Shown here: piece by piece, positions 13,201 to 28,200 of the stretch
Position numbering within the stretch: position 1 is the stretch's first letter
Layout: each line of letters begins with the position of its first letter
Source: Antedon mediterranea
Lineage: Eukaryota; Echinodermata; Crinoidea; Comatulida; Antedonidae
Length of the DNA: 64,000 nt
Reading direction: 5' to 3'
Assembly (NCBI RefSeq): GCF_964355755.1
Contig: NC_092680.1
Span: 15,725,001 to 15,789,000 of the forward strand
Notes under the pieces: generated by a model
What the model saw: the letters and a program-made list of their open reading frames with translations, nothing else
The model's database searches: none
Told to the model about the DNA's origin: nothing
Made by a program: the position numbers and the translations under genes

Positions 13201-16200
13201 ATGAGAAAAGAGAAACAATGTGTGAAAGAATGGCAATTTATATAAACTATAAGCAATACTGAAAACTACTATAAAGTAAAATTACCTAAAGCTGATCAAC
13301 AGCAGTGAATAAAAGAGTTCAGTATAGACGCTATTTCCACACAGAATGAGAGCATACAATGATACTGTAGTAAAGGTCTTTCTAACCAGCTTCTTAAAAA
13401 ATATCAGCTAATTCATGCTAACTTTGCATCAGAGTTATCTTGTGTCCTTCCTATAGAACTGATTTACTTTTTATCTAATTACTGATTTTGCAGATAAATT
13501 TTAATAGAAATACTAAACTTCTCATCCTACAGTAAATATTACAGACCATATCACATCATCAGTACAGAGAGTTGTGTAACAACTCCCTCATCAGTATTTT
13601 GGGTATTTTGCTGAATTTTCAATGTATTTGTTATCCTATTGTGCCATTATGCCTGTATGTGTACAAACTATGGAAAAGAAAAGAAGAATTGTGATAGTAG
13701 AATCCCTCTTATATGGAACACCCCTATTAAGGGGGCACTTTCCTGTAAAGCGAATGAGTACTAAAGTACTGTATATAAATAGACTAACTAACAACTAACA
13801 CCCAGATTAGGGGACATTGTTGGATCCAAGGTGTTTTGTTAATAGGGGTTCACTGCTATATTTTGTACCACATTGTACTCAAATACAGTTACTGTAAGAC
13901 CTCTGAATAGAGGTGTCTTCTGAATAGAGGTGGCCCTTTTTGAAAAGGTACAGTACATTGCCTCTTGTTCATTTCATAGGAAAGTGTTGCCTTAATAGGG
14001 GTGTCTCCAGAAAAGAGCTGCGGTCTTCAACTGTAACTCCCTAACTACACCATGCTTTTCATGATACTGTGTTATGTTTTCCATCACTCTATGTCAATGA
14101 AAGATCCTATTTTGAAAGTTGTGAACTGGAGACAGATGCCTGTATTCATTACTTGTATTTGAGTCTTTAGGGAATCAGTTCTGGCAACGTATTAGGCGTC
14201 ATCAGATTAAGCGAAAATATCGAAAGTCATTTGTGTCAATTTTGTGTGATGTAAATCAATGTTGCTCGAAGATGTGTGGGGTCAGTTTTGATAGTGTAAC
14301 CTGTAATATCCACTGAAACAATTCTTTGAAATTAATTTATCTGAGATTAATGACATACTCTAAAGAAACCTAATGAACTTTAAATGTTTCATAAAAAAAA
14401 ATGCTTTTGTAAAAAAGAATACTTTAAAAATAATAAGCAATTTATAATCTCTCCTATACAAATGGTTTTCCATTTTTGTCAATATTTAAGGTCTTGTTTT
14501 ACTCTTCTAAATTCAGAATATGCCATTCAAATGTCTACACGCATTAGGGCAGGCACAGCTACAGTATGCTATGTTAAAAACTGTTTAAATTGTTACAAAT
14601 TTGCGTTCACTGCAGTATGTTTTGTTTCAAATCATGGTGATACCTTATACATTCAGTTTAAATACCCCAATGTTCATTATATATAATCACTCTTTGTGAA
14701 TCTTATTACTTCCTGATTGGTCCAATATGCTTCCTAATTTATCGGTTATTGAGTAAAGCCATTTATAATGCACAACCTCAACAAATTCTAAATAAATCGT
14801 CGAAACACTTTTAATGTTAAAATTCTCAATATGTCATGCCTTTTTATAGAATATTTTATTGTTACATTTTTATAAATCAAAGCTGGGGGTAAACATCGAA
14901 CCCAAACACTTTACCTAAACACGGTTAGGGGAATACATGCATTACTCGTAATCCTTATCAATCTCCTTAGAGCTTTGACACATAAGAAGTGAATTTATAG
15001 GTCTGACAACATCCTAGGTTCATGGTCTAAGGGACCTGTACTTTTTTATTTTACAAGAGTCCGGGGAAAATTATACATACCCTTTCACAAGTGGGTGTAC
15101 GCGGTGGTATTAGGGTGCTAAAATTTATGTTAGACGCTTTTTTTTGACAGTCGCATTTCCTTTGTCATACGACATATCGGCGAGCACCAAGATGACTCCC
15201 ATAAATAAACTTATCACTGAAAACCGAATTAATTCTAGATCTGTATTTCAAATTTAACCAAATTAGATATATTCATTGCTTTGGCATTGGTGTTAAATGT
15301 GGAACATAAATTGTTAACCATTTCTATGTAATTGATGAGTTTTTTGACACCAAACCACCCCTTTGAAAGTGTGTTCGATACTATATTCATTCACTTTTGG
15401 GTCTTCTCTAACTTCTCAGGACTAAGTACTCATTTCTAATAACCCACCCAAATGTTTAGGCTAAACTTTGTCGATTCATGACATATACAATCCGTTGTGT
15501 CGACTCATTCGTTAAATTCTCAAATTAACTGTGATGTATTTCAGGGTACATTTAATTGATATCATTGAACTATGTGATTTCTTTAAAAGTAGTTTCTGGG
15601 TGGAGTTCAAGGCTTATTAAACCTAGGTACCTCCCGTGGGTAAAAAGTTACCCAGTAAACTAACAATTCTATTGGTTGATAGGCTCGTAGAAATAACCCT
15701 GCGGATAAATAAAGGATTTATACCTCAAAGGATCGGGTAACATGTCAAATTTGATCATATCGTGACCTTATTCTGGAAAATGAAATGCGAACGTGTCCTT
15801 GTTCGTTTATTTTCTTTAATTTACAACATCGAGAACATGGCGAATTCGCTTATTCGAATAGTCTATCATAAAATGATTTATAGAAAAAAATGTCGTCTTA
15901 GTATTTGTTTATAAATTTTAATGAAGCTCATGTTTGATCCTCACTGACCTTAAACTTATATTAAAAAATTAAAGTTCGTTTTTAAAGTGCACCGCTGAGT
16001 TTGCCTCTCCACCTTGTCAAGTTGGAACAATTGTATCAAAGCTATAGAGTCCGGTTATTTAAATGTGTTCATGTACTACTACTATGCTCCTAGTTAGAAT
16101 AGGAATGTGCCTTTTAAACACTAAGGCATCAAAATCTGAAATACATGTTAATAAATGCCATTTTTAGTGGAACTACTTGTAGCTGGTGTGTCAATTCTAT

Positions 16201-19200
16201 AATTTGAGGTTTTTACAAATTGTTAAATGTATTCAAATAAATAAATTATGTATATAATTCTCACTAGAAGTGAATTGAATTTTAGATAATTCTTCTTATT
16301 CAATTGGCACAAAGTCAAAAGTGTTTTAAAAATGTAGTTCTGATAGTTGTCTAATTATTTTGTAGTATTATCTTTATATTAATGAATTAATATTTACAAA
16401 TTAATATTAGATAATCATGAGTTTAATATTTTTATATTACTGTACAGTATATACTCCTTCACCTAGCAAAACTTTGTTTGCTCCAAGATGTGTTTTGGTA
16501 GGTTATGAAAGGGGTATTAGATAAAGGTACCACTCAAAATAACCGTAACAAAATAAATGTATAAAATGTACAATTTCCTGGGGAAAAAATATATTTATGA
16601 ATGTAAACATCTTTGTTTTAATTAAATTTTTTATAGAAAAACAAAAAAACGATATTTTAGCAAAGTGTAAATGCTCTGTGTTTCATAATTTACAATTATC
16701 TCTTTAAAATGTTGCAATAAGCAGTTCTTTGTGAGTTTTTTTACCATTTTTTTTCTTAGTTCAAGGTATCATTCAAGTTCATGTGTTCAATCACCTCAGA
16801 AGGTACAAGTACGATAGTTTAACTACTAAGTATAGATTGCGTGCAACACGCTCTAAAACACATCTCGTTTCAATTATACGGAATGTTCGCGAGTTCAACT
16901 AAAATTACCCTTGTCTCTAAAAGGAAAATGCGAGCGTATAATATTTTGGTTTTTTGTCTCTGTCTATCATACGTGTATGTACAGACTTATTTATTTTTAA
17001 GTTCCTTTAAAAATACACTGATGAAAAGACAGTTCAACTATGAATCTCTTTTAATATAAATCGGCTTTTAAAGTATATCTAAAAGTCATTGTGTTCCCAA
17101 CAAATTTACTTAATGTTATGTACTTTACTCAAGCCATAGCCAGTGGGAACAAAGCTCTCTTTTTCCTAAAGTGCCCTTTTCAAACTAGACACCAGCAATG
17201 AATGTTGTAATAAATAGGGCTAAGCATAAATCGATGATCTTTGTGGAACATTGAATGCCAATGCCATATAAAAATCTTGGCTACATGGTTGGTTCTGTTT
17301 ATTCAGTTGTAAGATCTTTGTTTACTATTTAAAATGTTATTTTCATTTAAAGATATATGGTCTTCCTAAATATGAACAAATACTGTAGATTACATAATTG
17401 TTTACCTATTCAATTTGTGGTAAAAAAAAACTATTATGTGACATTAATATGGCCTCTTTAACATTATATTTTTCAAGGGAATATCTTTATGTTTGCAATA
17501 GGTATAAGAAGATTCTTGCGAGTTCCATATACAGTAATTCTAGAGTTTGGTTTATAAAAAATGAAAAAGATCTGAGACTTTGGATTGAAAGATGTGTTAA
17601 CAATGATGATAGATATGTATCACAATCAAGGTGATAACAGATGTTATGAAAGGTTGTTGATAAATGTGTTAAGAAAGCTGTGAAGATAACAAATTGTCAT
17701 CTTGTTGAAAGAGATGTTGACTGAAAGAATATAAATATTGAATAGAAATAATGTTGGAATTAAGATTTACTCCAGTAGTAGTGCACCACCATGAGATCTT
17801 ACTCTTAGGTGCAGCACCATGAGATCTTACTCTTAGATGCAGCACCATGAGATCTTACTCTTTTGTGCAGCACCATGAGATCTTACTCTTTTGTGCAGCA
17901 CCATGAGATCTTACTCTTTTGTGCAGCACCATGAGATCTTACTCTTTTGTGCAGCACCATGAGATCTTACTCTTAGATTTTTTTTTTTTATTTTTTATTT
18001 AATTTTCAGGCAAACATACATGACAACACAGCGGTGCAGCACCCTGAGGATTGCCATGAGTGCAAAGCACTATCGAGATGGCTCTCCATATACTGCACTA
18101 GAACATATAAGACAAACATATACACAAGATGCTCTACATAGACAAAGACTTATTATTAAGTCTTTGGGAGTGGAGTTGTAAATTGTCATGAGAAAAAAAC
18201 CCTGACATATGACAGGACTTGAACCCAGGACCCTTAGATTGGTAGCCAAGCATCATAACCACCAAGCCACAGCTCCACTCCTGCACCATGAGATCTTACT
18301 CTTAGATGCAGCACCATGAGATCTTATCCTTAGATGCAGCACCATGAGATCTTACACTTACAGTATGTGCAGCACCATGAGATCTTACTCTTAGATGCAG
18401 CACCATGAGATCTTACTCTTAGATGCAGCACCATGAGATCTTACTCTTATATGCAGCACCAAGAAATCTTACTCTTAGATGCAGCACCATGAGATCTTAC
18501 TCTTAGATGCAGCACCATGAGATCTTACTCTTATATGCAGCACCAAGAAATCTTACTCTTAGATGCAGCACCATGAGATCTTACTCTTAGATGCAGCACC
18601 ATGAGATCTTACTCTAGTCTTAGATGCAGCACCATGAGATCTTACTCTTAGATGCAGCACCATGAGATCCTACTCTTAGATGCAGCACCATGAGATCTTA
18701 CTCTTAGATGCAGCATATGCACCACCATGGGATCTTACTCTTATATGCAGCACCATGGTATCATACTTTTATGTTCAGCACCATGGGGTCTTACTCTTGT
18801 GTTCAGTACCATATGATCTTACTTTTTTGTGTTAGCACCAAGAAATCTTACTCTTATATGCATGCACCATGGGATTTTACTTTTATGTTTAGCATTATGA
18901 GATCTTACTGTCCTATGTGCATCACCATGGGATCTTACCGTCCTATGTTCAGCAACATGAGACCTTACTGTCCCATGTGTAGCACTATGAGATCTTACTG
19001 TCCAGTGTGCAGCACCACAGGACCTTACTGTCCCATATGCAGTACCATGAGATTATACTGTCCTGTGTGCAGCACCATGATATCTTACTGTCCAGTGTAC
19101 AGCACTATGAGATCTTACTGTCCCATATGCAGCACCATATGATCTTACTGTCCTGTGTGCAGCACCATGATATCTTACTGTCCTGTGTGCAGCACCATGA

Positions 19201-22200
19201 TATAATATCTTATGTGCAGCACCATGAGATTTAACTGTCTTGTGTGCAGCACCATGAGATTTAATTGTCCTGTGTGCAGCACCATAAGATCTTACTGTCC
19301 TGTGTGCAGCACTATGAGACCTTTCTGAACATAACTGTCTTGTGCGCAGCACCATGAGATTTTACTGTCCTGTGTGCAGCACCATGAGACCTTACTGAAC
19401 ATTACTGTCTTGTGTGCAGCACCATGAGACCTTACTGTCCTGTGTGCAGCACCATGAGACCTTACTGTCCTGTGTGCAGCACCATGAGACCTTACAGTCC
19501 TACTGTCTGGAGTGCCGCGTCATGTAGGACCTCACTGTACTATGTGGAGTACCACATGACTTCACTGTACTGTGTGGAGCACAATTTGTCCTCACTATCC
19601 TTTGTTCAGAATTAGCAGTCCTTTTTCCATGATAGTTATCTCTGCCAACAGTCAGTAATGTTTGGTTTTATCTGGAAGGAAAGTGTCCATCCATGAGAGA
19701 TAGTAAACATCATTGGACAGTATAGGTTGATATTTTGTTAATTGTTTTTTTTTCTTATTGTTTCTTTCAGTGCTGTTGAAGCTATGCATGATAGCAAGAC
19801 ACCATTTAGCAATATTGAGTCTCTACTAAAATCATCAATCTACCATAAACAACAGCTTAATGAAAGGTCCGCTGCTCTCAGGTACAGTATGTTGTTTTTT
19901 TATAGATATTTATTTCATACAAATCCCTTAGCAAGTACCTCAAACAATTACAGGATAAATTCATTCAATCTTGTATTTTATTTTTTCACCACATAAACAA
20001 CAAAATGCTTTACATACTAATTATACAAAATCGTAGCCAAATGGGATTTAAGGCAGAGTCTCAAATATATATATCATGCTTATAAACTAATATATTATAA
20101 AATGATCTCATTTGAGGCTAGGTACTGTAGTAGAAACATTCATGTGTTTCAACCCGGGCAGTAGGTCGAGATTGAACCCGGTACTTGAACCCGGGATTTA
20201 AAGGGGCTTGCTCCAGCTGTAAGCCTTAAAAACAGTAGGTTACAGATATTATAATTGACAAATTCAACTAGCTATCAATTTGCTAATACGGCTTGTGAGG
20301 CTCCATATTTTTGTTGTGTCATTCTCTTTAATTTAATTCTTTTTCTTAGATTTGATGGAAAAAGAATGTTGATATGTAATTGACTTTTTCTTATAGGGTG
20401 CAATCAAAACAAGAAAAACGGTCAAGTATTAGTTCAAGTCCTCAACGACAACTACTTTCAGGTACAGTATAAAAGCCATTGGCAATATAACCAGAAACGT
20501 TCGCGACTTGAAACTTTCGTGAATCGGTTACATTGTCCATTTTCGCAACATAAAACTTTTTCACGAAGTAAATACTTTAACAAGGTACAGTAGCATCAAT
20601 CCATCATGGGTGCAACCTTTTTAGTTACAATGCATGTACTCTGTGAAGGCGGGCAATGGACGAGAGAAGCCCTTGATCAATGTTAGGACAAATCAAGGTA
20701 CTTTAAACAGTCCTGGCTTTGTTTGTATCAAACCTGTTAGTGACGGTAATCATCGCTGTTGGTTTCGATTTAATAAATTAAAAATAAATAAATAAAATAA
20801 AATAATGCATTGCTGTTTGACCACGCCCAGGCATCATTGTACAGTATTTTCTCACTTAAAAAGAATACGACGTCCAATTTAACCGCCAGTATGTGATAAA
20901 GCAAACAAAACAGATTGCTATCAGTAGTAGGCACATGTGTTCTGAAATTACTTGTATGAGTGTACGGTATTATTAATACTCGATAATTCCTGAAAATGGT
21001 TTACGGCATAAAACTTTCGTAAATATCATTTTTGGAAAAAGGTATTTTCCATCTTAAGGAATTATAAGTTATATTTGTTTCCAGTGGCAGATCTAGGATC
21101 TGACAAAGGGGGGTTTGGGGGTGGGGTGGCCACGAAAGTTGCAAACGAGGTGCGTAGGACCGAGTGGGGTTACAGTAAGTTTAGGAAGGGGTGTCCCTCT
21201 CCGGAGCCTCAGACAATTTTTTCAAAAATACTGTAGATGCTTGCTTGCACACACGGACCAGGGCGGTAATTAACTGAAATGGAAAATGGTGTATTTTTGG
21301 AGAGTGATGACGTCAGCATTCACACGAGGAAAATAACTTGTGGTTATTTTCCAAAGATTTAAACTTTTGAATTCATAAATAGTAATTAAATTCTTAGCTC
21401 TTTCACTTTGTAGGCCTATTTACACAACTAATGCTTACCCCAGCTCTAGGCCTACTCTTCTTAATTAAAAAAAGATTAAGATGCGTCGAATCCAAGTCTA
21501 GCGATGGTCGCGGGTATGTTGCATCTTTTTTTTTTTTTTGAGAATTAAAGGGAATGGCTAGCCCTAGATCCACCACTGGCTTCATTACTTATTTGCATTG
21601 GAACAGGTTTCTTTTTTTCTAAAAACTTGTTCTGATCTTCATCCAACCTAAAAGAATGTATGAGAATCAGGACACAGTGTTACTTTCGTTTCGTAATTCG
21701 TTTCGTAATATTTATTCAACCAAAAAACATATTATTTAACATAAATATTAAACATTTTAACATAACATTTCTACTTATTTTTTGGCTGGGATCTGGTATA
21801 GAAGTATTAAACTTGTCTCAATCAGACCCCTAACAAAATAAATATTAGAAATAGTTTAATAAGGAAAAAGGTATACAGTACGCCTTATTTAGACTTAAAA
21901 TTATATAAGTAATTATGAAAATAAATATATGTAAATGACAGTTATATTTTTACTCATGGTAATTAGACAAATAAAAACACTTTATACATTTCTTAAAAAC
22001 TTTAATGTTAATATTTAAAAGAAAATTCACTGTATTGATTCAAGTTCACAAACATTCAGAGTAAATGGAAATTTATTTACAATATGCTTTATACAAACAT
22101 AGTCTCATGTCATGTGGAGTTCATTAGTGTGTTTATCTACAGTATCTACATAATTGAGGAAAATGCATTTAAATATTTAAGATGTTATTTTAGACTGTCT

Positions 22201-25200
22201 TTATGGAAATTAAAGTACATTATTAAACATTGTTGTTTATGTTGTTAGAGTTGTTTATTTCCGTCACTCCCTCAGGCAAACAGCATGTACTGTATGAAAA
22301 AGAAAACAAAATGGACCACCTTTATTAGAAAAGAAGTAATTATATGCTAGAACGAAATTGACTTCTGTATTTCATTCCAATTTAGAAATCCGTATATTTT
22401 GACTCCAATTTCACACAGATGTAGCCTGGGCGTTATGGCTGAGTTGATTCGCAATATTTAGTGAACTACTTCTAAGCTCTGCTACTTTGTATAGTTTTAG
22501 ATAGTTTATACACCTGTTTCAGACTAGTGTTACTGCTAAGGCTTTCGAGTTCCTTTGGGAGCAGCCTGATTGATAGCGAATTCCCTGTCATTTCACTTCA
22601 TCCCTAGCTGTCATCTTGTCCCGCCCCCGTGCTTGTTCTGATGGTATACTATGTGTCTGTAAGTTCATTGCTAATTTGTCAGTCTGTCTTTGTGTGTAAA
22701 GATCCTAGGCCAGGTGCTTCCTACTCTCTTTGCTTACCCTCTGATTGGTTTGATGTACGCGTCATGTCCAATTAGGAGCTAAATGTATGCAAGTATTATA
22801 GACAATTGTTGATCTAAGCTTATCAGTATACTGTAGTATATAAACAGTCTAATTATAAAAGTGGGGGGGGGGGGGGGAGGAGTTGGGGGTTTTTCGTAAT
22901 AAGCTGTGTTTATCAGCTGATTTTATTTTATACACTTTTACTATATCTTGTTTTGTATTCATTGTGTAAAGTAATGATCTACTGTATGTATCGATGTAAA
23001 TTGGGGGGGGGGGGGGGTGGTAGGATAGGGGTTGATAGTTGCTTTTGCCTTTTTTTTCTTTTCTGTTAATTGTTATATTTTATATTGTGAAGGATGCACC
23101 TTTGTGCTAAGTGTGCCACCGATCTAAAGGTGTAATTCCAAATAAATAAATAAAACGTTTAGTACTTTCTTGTGTTCTTCAGTGTTAACATCTGTTGATG
23201 TGGAAGTAAATCTGTGTAGAACAACTAAATGCTTTATTTACTTTGAGCTATTGGTGTAAAATTGATTCAAATTGAGTTTGATCAAAAATGATAATGTTAG
23301 TGTCTTAAATTCTACGTTCACTTTACATTCATCGTCTATAAACTTATTATGTTTAAATAATACCTCCCAAAGGTATATGTATATTAATTTATAAAGTACA
23401 AAACATAAAATTTTAAATTAATTTTAATAATGAATTTCTCAATCAATCAATACATTTGACTGATTACTGATAAGAGTAAATATTAATAGTCTACAGATTA
23501 AAGGTAACCAATATAATTATTACTGATGATGTTGTTTAGGAACAACGAACATGCTTGCCAAGAATATTTTTATTATATTAATCTCAAGTTTATTTTAATT
23601 TTATTCTTACAGTAGGCCCTACACTTAAGCTGATATATAAATTATTTAAAACATCCAGTGTTGTTCCTAAATGTATAATTATATATAGTATTATAATCAC
23701 AATAATTATAGGCCTAAGATTATTAAATACAAATATATTCAGTTTTACAGTTTTATAAAAAAATATTTATTGATTAATTCAATCTACAATTTATTTATTT
23801 TCTAATTTTAAATTCTGAAAAATGTATAAATTAGTTTGTTATTTTTAATTCTTGCACAAAACAAATTTCTACATTAGTATGAACAAACATAAAAGCATTT
23901 ATTTGTTACATTTATGTGAAATTTTGATAATTTCAACAACTGTGTTTGCATAATGATGGATGCATGTTTCTAAACTTGGTTCCCACTAGGATGCAATGCG
24001 ACGACGTAAGCACAACGCAAAGGAATTGACCAATGACCAGCAACAATTTGAATAACCCATTGCTTGTGATTGGTCAAATTACTTGTGTTGCACTTGTATA
24101 AGTGGGAACCATGCTTTATGCGTCTTTTACAGTATAATGTCACTAGCTCCATCCGTGTCACAATTTATTACATATGTGTTGTGTGTAAATTATTACAGTG
24201 CAGATCAACAGATAATCACTGATTACTTATCAATTAAACTCTATGGTACAAATTGTGATTACCTTTGTGGCGGTACTATAATGAATACTACAGTAATATT
24301 GGAGTACATACTACTACACCATACTACATTTAAAAACAATACATGGTTGGTTAGTTGAACTGTATAATTTGAAATTAAACAGATTTCTAAATTTAAACAC
24401 ATTTTATATTGACACCTGCTAAAGAATATTCTGCTTAATATTATTTGAAGGTAAAACTTTATATAATATGTAAAAACAAATATAAAAGCTGTAGATAATA
24501 TTTTTTAAGGATAAAAAATTCCCAAAGGTTGTGTTATTTTCAGTGTGATTCAGGATCACTGCCCTACAGATATTAAATTCCAACTCCCCAAGGAAAACTG
24601 GCCTTCAGTGACCCCTACTCAAAAGTGTTACCAACAAAGTGAATTGCACATCTACAACTGTAAACACTAGCCATACTGATTAGTAACTAAGGCAAAAGAC
24701 ATTGCCAAGGGAATGGTTTGAGAGAGCCCACGCCGAGACAGACATCATGATAGTAAATTTTCGTTGGTCAGCCATGGTTCTGATGACAGATTTGGCTATG
24801 GGTGATGACTTCAGATGGTCAATACAGCTGTTGTCTGTTTCAGAATTCAATAGTTGTACTGTAAGGCCACTATGGGGGCAGGAAGTTGTGTTTATGCCTC
24901 AAGTCCACCCATGTACTGTACATTGAACTTTTGGTCTGTATTAGTAATTATTATTTAGTAATTTTAAAATATCACACTCTTTGTTTAGTTTAGATTTAAT
25001 ATTTACTTTATTTTGTACTTATTATCATGATATTTTGAGAAAATTAAATGTTTTATAAGAATAAAACAAGTCAAACAAGAAAAGAATCTTTTATAATACT
25101 ATAAAAATACTAGGAACATAGTAGGCCTATAAGTATAGATATTAGATGTATGCAATTAAAAATGTGTAACAAATCTGTAGTATCTATGGAAGTACTATCT

Positions 25201-28200
25201 ATGTAGGTTTATAATATAGGTTTTTCATTTGGTTCTTCTTTAGATGCATTTCATCTGTTACTGTAACTGACCCCTTTTTTATGATATTTAACATGTTTTA
25301 ACAAGCTTGTTAATGAGTGTCTTTTGGTTCAAAGGCAAAACATTGGTAGTATAACTTTGTGGCTAGCGGTTTAACCACCAACCTCAGCTTAATTACACTA
25401 TTATAAATATTGATTTTCTGCGGTTAGTTTTGACAAGCCAAGTATGGTTGTTAACGTGTTAATTAATACGTTAATAGGTGGATGTATTCAGGCTACATAG
25501 CTTGAATAATGCAATAGTGCTAGGGTGATAGGCAGATTCGGGGTGGGGTTTAGGGGGTTGTATTGAGTACTTTTGTACAGGATTGTTTAAAGGCCAGGTG
25601 CGGGCAAAAAATGTCATACATTCCAATAATTATCGATCTATAGTTTCCCCTAGGTTTCATAATTTTTGGGATTTTTTTGTGTTACACCAGCTTGTTGAAA
25701 ATAAGCACTTTCTTATCAGTGGGGAGATAAAATTACACAGTAAAATCTCTATTCTTTTGTACACAAATGTTGCATTTTTAAAAAACTATGAAACGGTGTG
25801 GTATATCCACCATCTTTTTTCTTCTTCTAGGGAGTCACCAGACATGTTATTGCACTACCTACTAACTACTGAAAAAAAGTCTTCCTGGTTTTTAGAGCAG
25901 AATTTTGCCAAATTTTGTATTTTACCATTTTAAGGGAAATTCATATTTTTTCTTCTTGATTTTTATTACAAATGTGTTTGATTTATGTACAATTAATCTG
26001 ATATTATATTTAAAATTTATGCCTTGTACCTAAGGTGGACACTATTATTACCCATCTACACAAATCTGATTGACCAAATGTTAGGGTTGGTACAGAGCAA
26101 AATCCAGGATTTATGAAATAGTGGTGCATTATAATAGACTTGGGCAGAGCCTACCTCCTTCCAATTGTTCAGCAGAGATTTGACCATTTTAAAGTGTGTT
26201 TATATATCCTTCAACTATTGTTATGTTATTGTTATAATAATAATGTTAGAAAATGTAATTTTTTTGTGTAATAACTGACTTTCAGATATTTTAATACCAA
26301 AATTCCACATTTCCACTACTCGTCATAAAAATTGTATAAAACACTCTTGTGTTGAAATAAAGCATTCTGAATTGAAAACCTTTAAATACATACACACGCT
26401 GTAGGGTTGACAAAGATAATTATTATTAAAACGAAAAATATGTTGGATGACAGCCATCTAATATAGGTCTAAACTATAAGTGAACTTGTTTTCAAGGAAC
26501 AATTGGAGAAATCATGATTGTTAGTTTTGACTTAAACTTAATATGAAGCATTTGATTAAATTTATTCATGACATTCAGTAACCATCTGCAGTTAAGTTTA
26601 AAATGTTTTCACTTATTGAAAAAAAAAATGAAAGTGTCAAAACGCAATTTTAATTCTTTAGTAAACTTGCTCTAATGTTTATTTATGAAGCCTACGTTAA
26701 AAAAAAAAAGATTTTTTTTAGATAATCGTTTTAAATAGAATAATTAATAATAATTTTGGAGAATAGTTAAGAATACATATTTAACAATGCATGCAATTTG
26801 GAGGTAACTTAGTGACCTAGTATTGGGTTAATATCTTTTTTAATCTTAAAGATGTATTGTCCCTTGAAACACAAAAAAATTAAAGTCAAAATATACTAAA
26901 TTTTTATTGGCCATATCAAAGTAATATTAAAGTTATTCACTTTAAGTCGAAAATTCGAGCCAAAAACAACAATTTTACGTAATTAACAGCTAAATTAATT
27001 TGATTACATTTCGTCTGGAAAATAGTCGCGATTAAAAGTAAACAAAGATTTTAAACCATGAGTACGCATTATGCATGATGCTAATTAGGATTGTTTACAA
27101 CCCGTCATGGTTGAGAAGGTGTTTTCACACAGGTCGCGAGGAACTTTTATGATTATGCATACAGAGTAGCCAAATAAGCGCGTTGCATTATAAGATATGT
27201 TTTGATCGAAAACTTTGACTGGAAGTCAGTTATTTTTTGAACCAAAAAACGTCTGTATTTCAGTTAAATGATTTTTTTTCCGACTAATTTTTGGTGAAAG
27301 GTAATAACTATTATGATACTTCAAAATGACCCAGTTTTTTTCGAAATCTTATAAATGTTAATAATATAGTTTTTGTTTGAGTTCATACTATTACTATAAT
27401 TACAATAATACATCAACATTATTTTTATAGGTTTTTGCTATTCTAAAGTATTTATTCGTTTTACATGAAAATGTCCCCTTAATAAAAATGTCAACAAGAA
27501 GTAGGGATTCTACTGTGTAGTCCACTCAGCAATTATTATCACATTGGAAGAGGACTGCATTTCAATTTATTTATTCAAACGCTAAATTTGTATAACATTG
27601 CCTTGAGCATTGTGTACTATTATAAAATGCTGTAACAATTTAACACCCTAAAGGTTGTAAGACATAGTTTAGCTGTTGAATGCTTTGGTCATATAGGACT
27701 GTACAGTTGCTGACAGAATTCAGTTCCTCTTGTGCCATCGGTCAGTAGTATTGATGTACTGTAGATATGTACAGCATCTGTATCTACTTTTAAAATTATC
27801 AGAGCTCAACTTTTACCTTCTAAAGCCAAATATAATATCATATAAAACACCTAAATATATTTCTGTCATTTGATTGGACAATTGTGGGTTACATGGCATG
27901 TAATAGTTTGTATTATATAACACCTATATAAATTCCTGTCATTTGATTGGACGAATGTGGGTCACATGGCGTGCAATAGTACGCACTATTCAACGATCGT
28001 TAAATAGTACTTTTTGAAACATTTTTGTTTGTTATTTAGATGTTATATAAAACAAATAATGAATGTTTTGTATTCGTGCAATGGTACAAATAATGGCACG
28101 AGGTGAATGATGAAAGGTTATATCAACGAGGCAAAGCATTATTTGTATACTATTTAATGATCTTGTGATAGTACTTTTTTTGTGTAAACAAAAATCTTGA

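Larger units (their letters stand above)
10270..17770. other. Intron DNA with repeats, no gene seen
   Basis: This is the left part of the 9.5 kb first resolved intron. Its ORFs are short, AT-rich and without recognisable motifs. Repeats inside it are listed separately (11268, 11735, 12130, 12420, 12808, 13700). The remaining stretches, about 14.0-17.7 kb, show no structure I can name. Confidence 0.55.

Noticed and set aside
14880-15000. Possible SINE or tRNA fragment (B-box-like 'gggttcgatg' on the minus strand)
   Set aside because: There is no matching A box or cloverleaf and no second copy in the window.
18708-19355. ORFs of 75-144 codons on both strands
   Set aside because: They are translations of the 28 bp tandem array (recurring CSTMRSYCP or GAAHRTV) and have no independent coding signal.
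17775-19500. Possible CRISPR array
   Set aside because: The repeats are contiguous without unique spacers and the DNA is clearly eukaryotic.
25583-25933. 116-codon ORF on the plus strand
   Set aside because: There is no family motif, no splice sites in the right phase, and composition typical of intronic AT-rich sequence.
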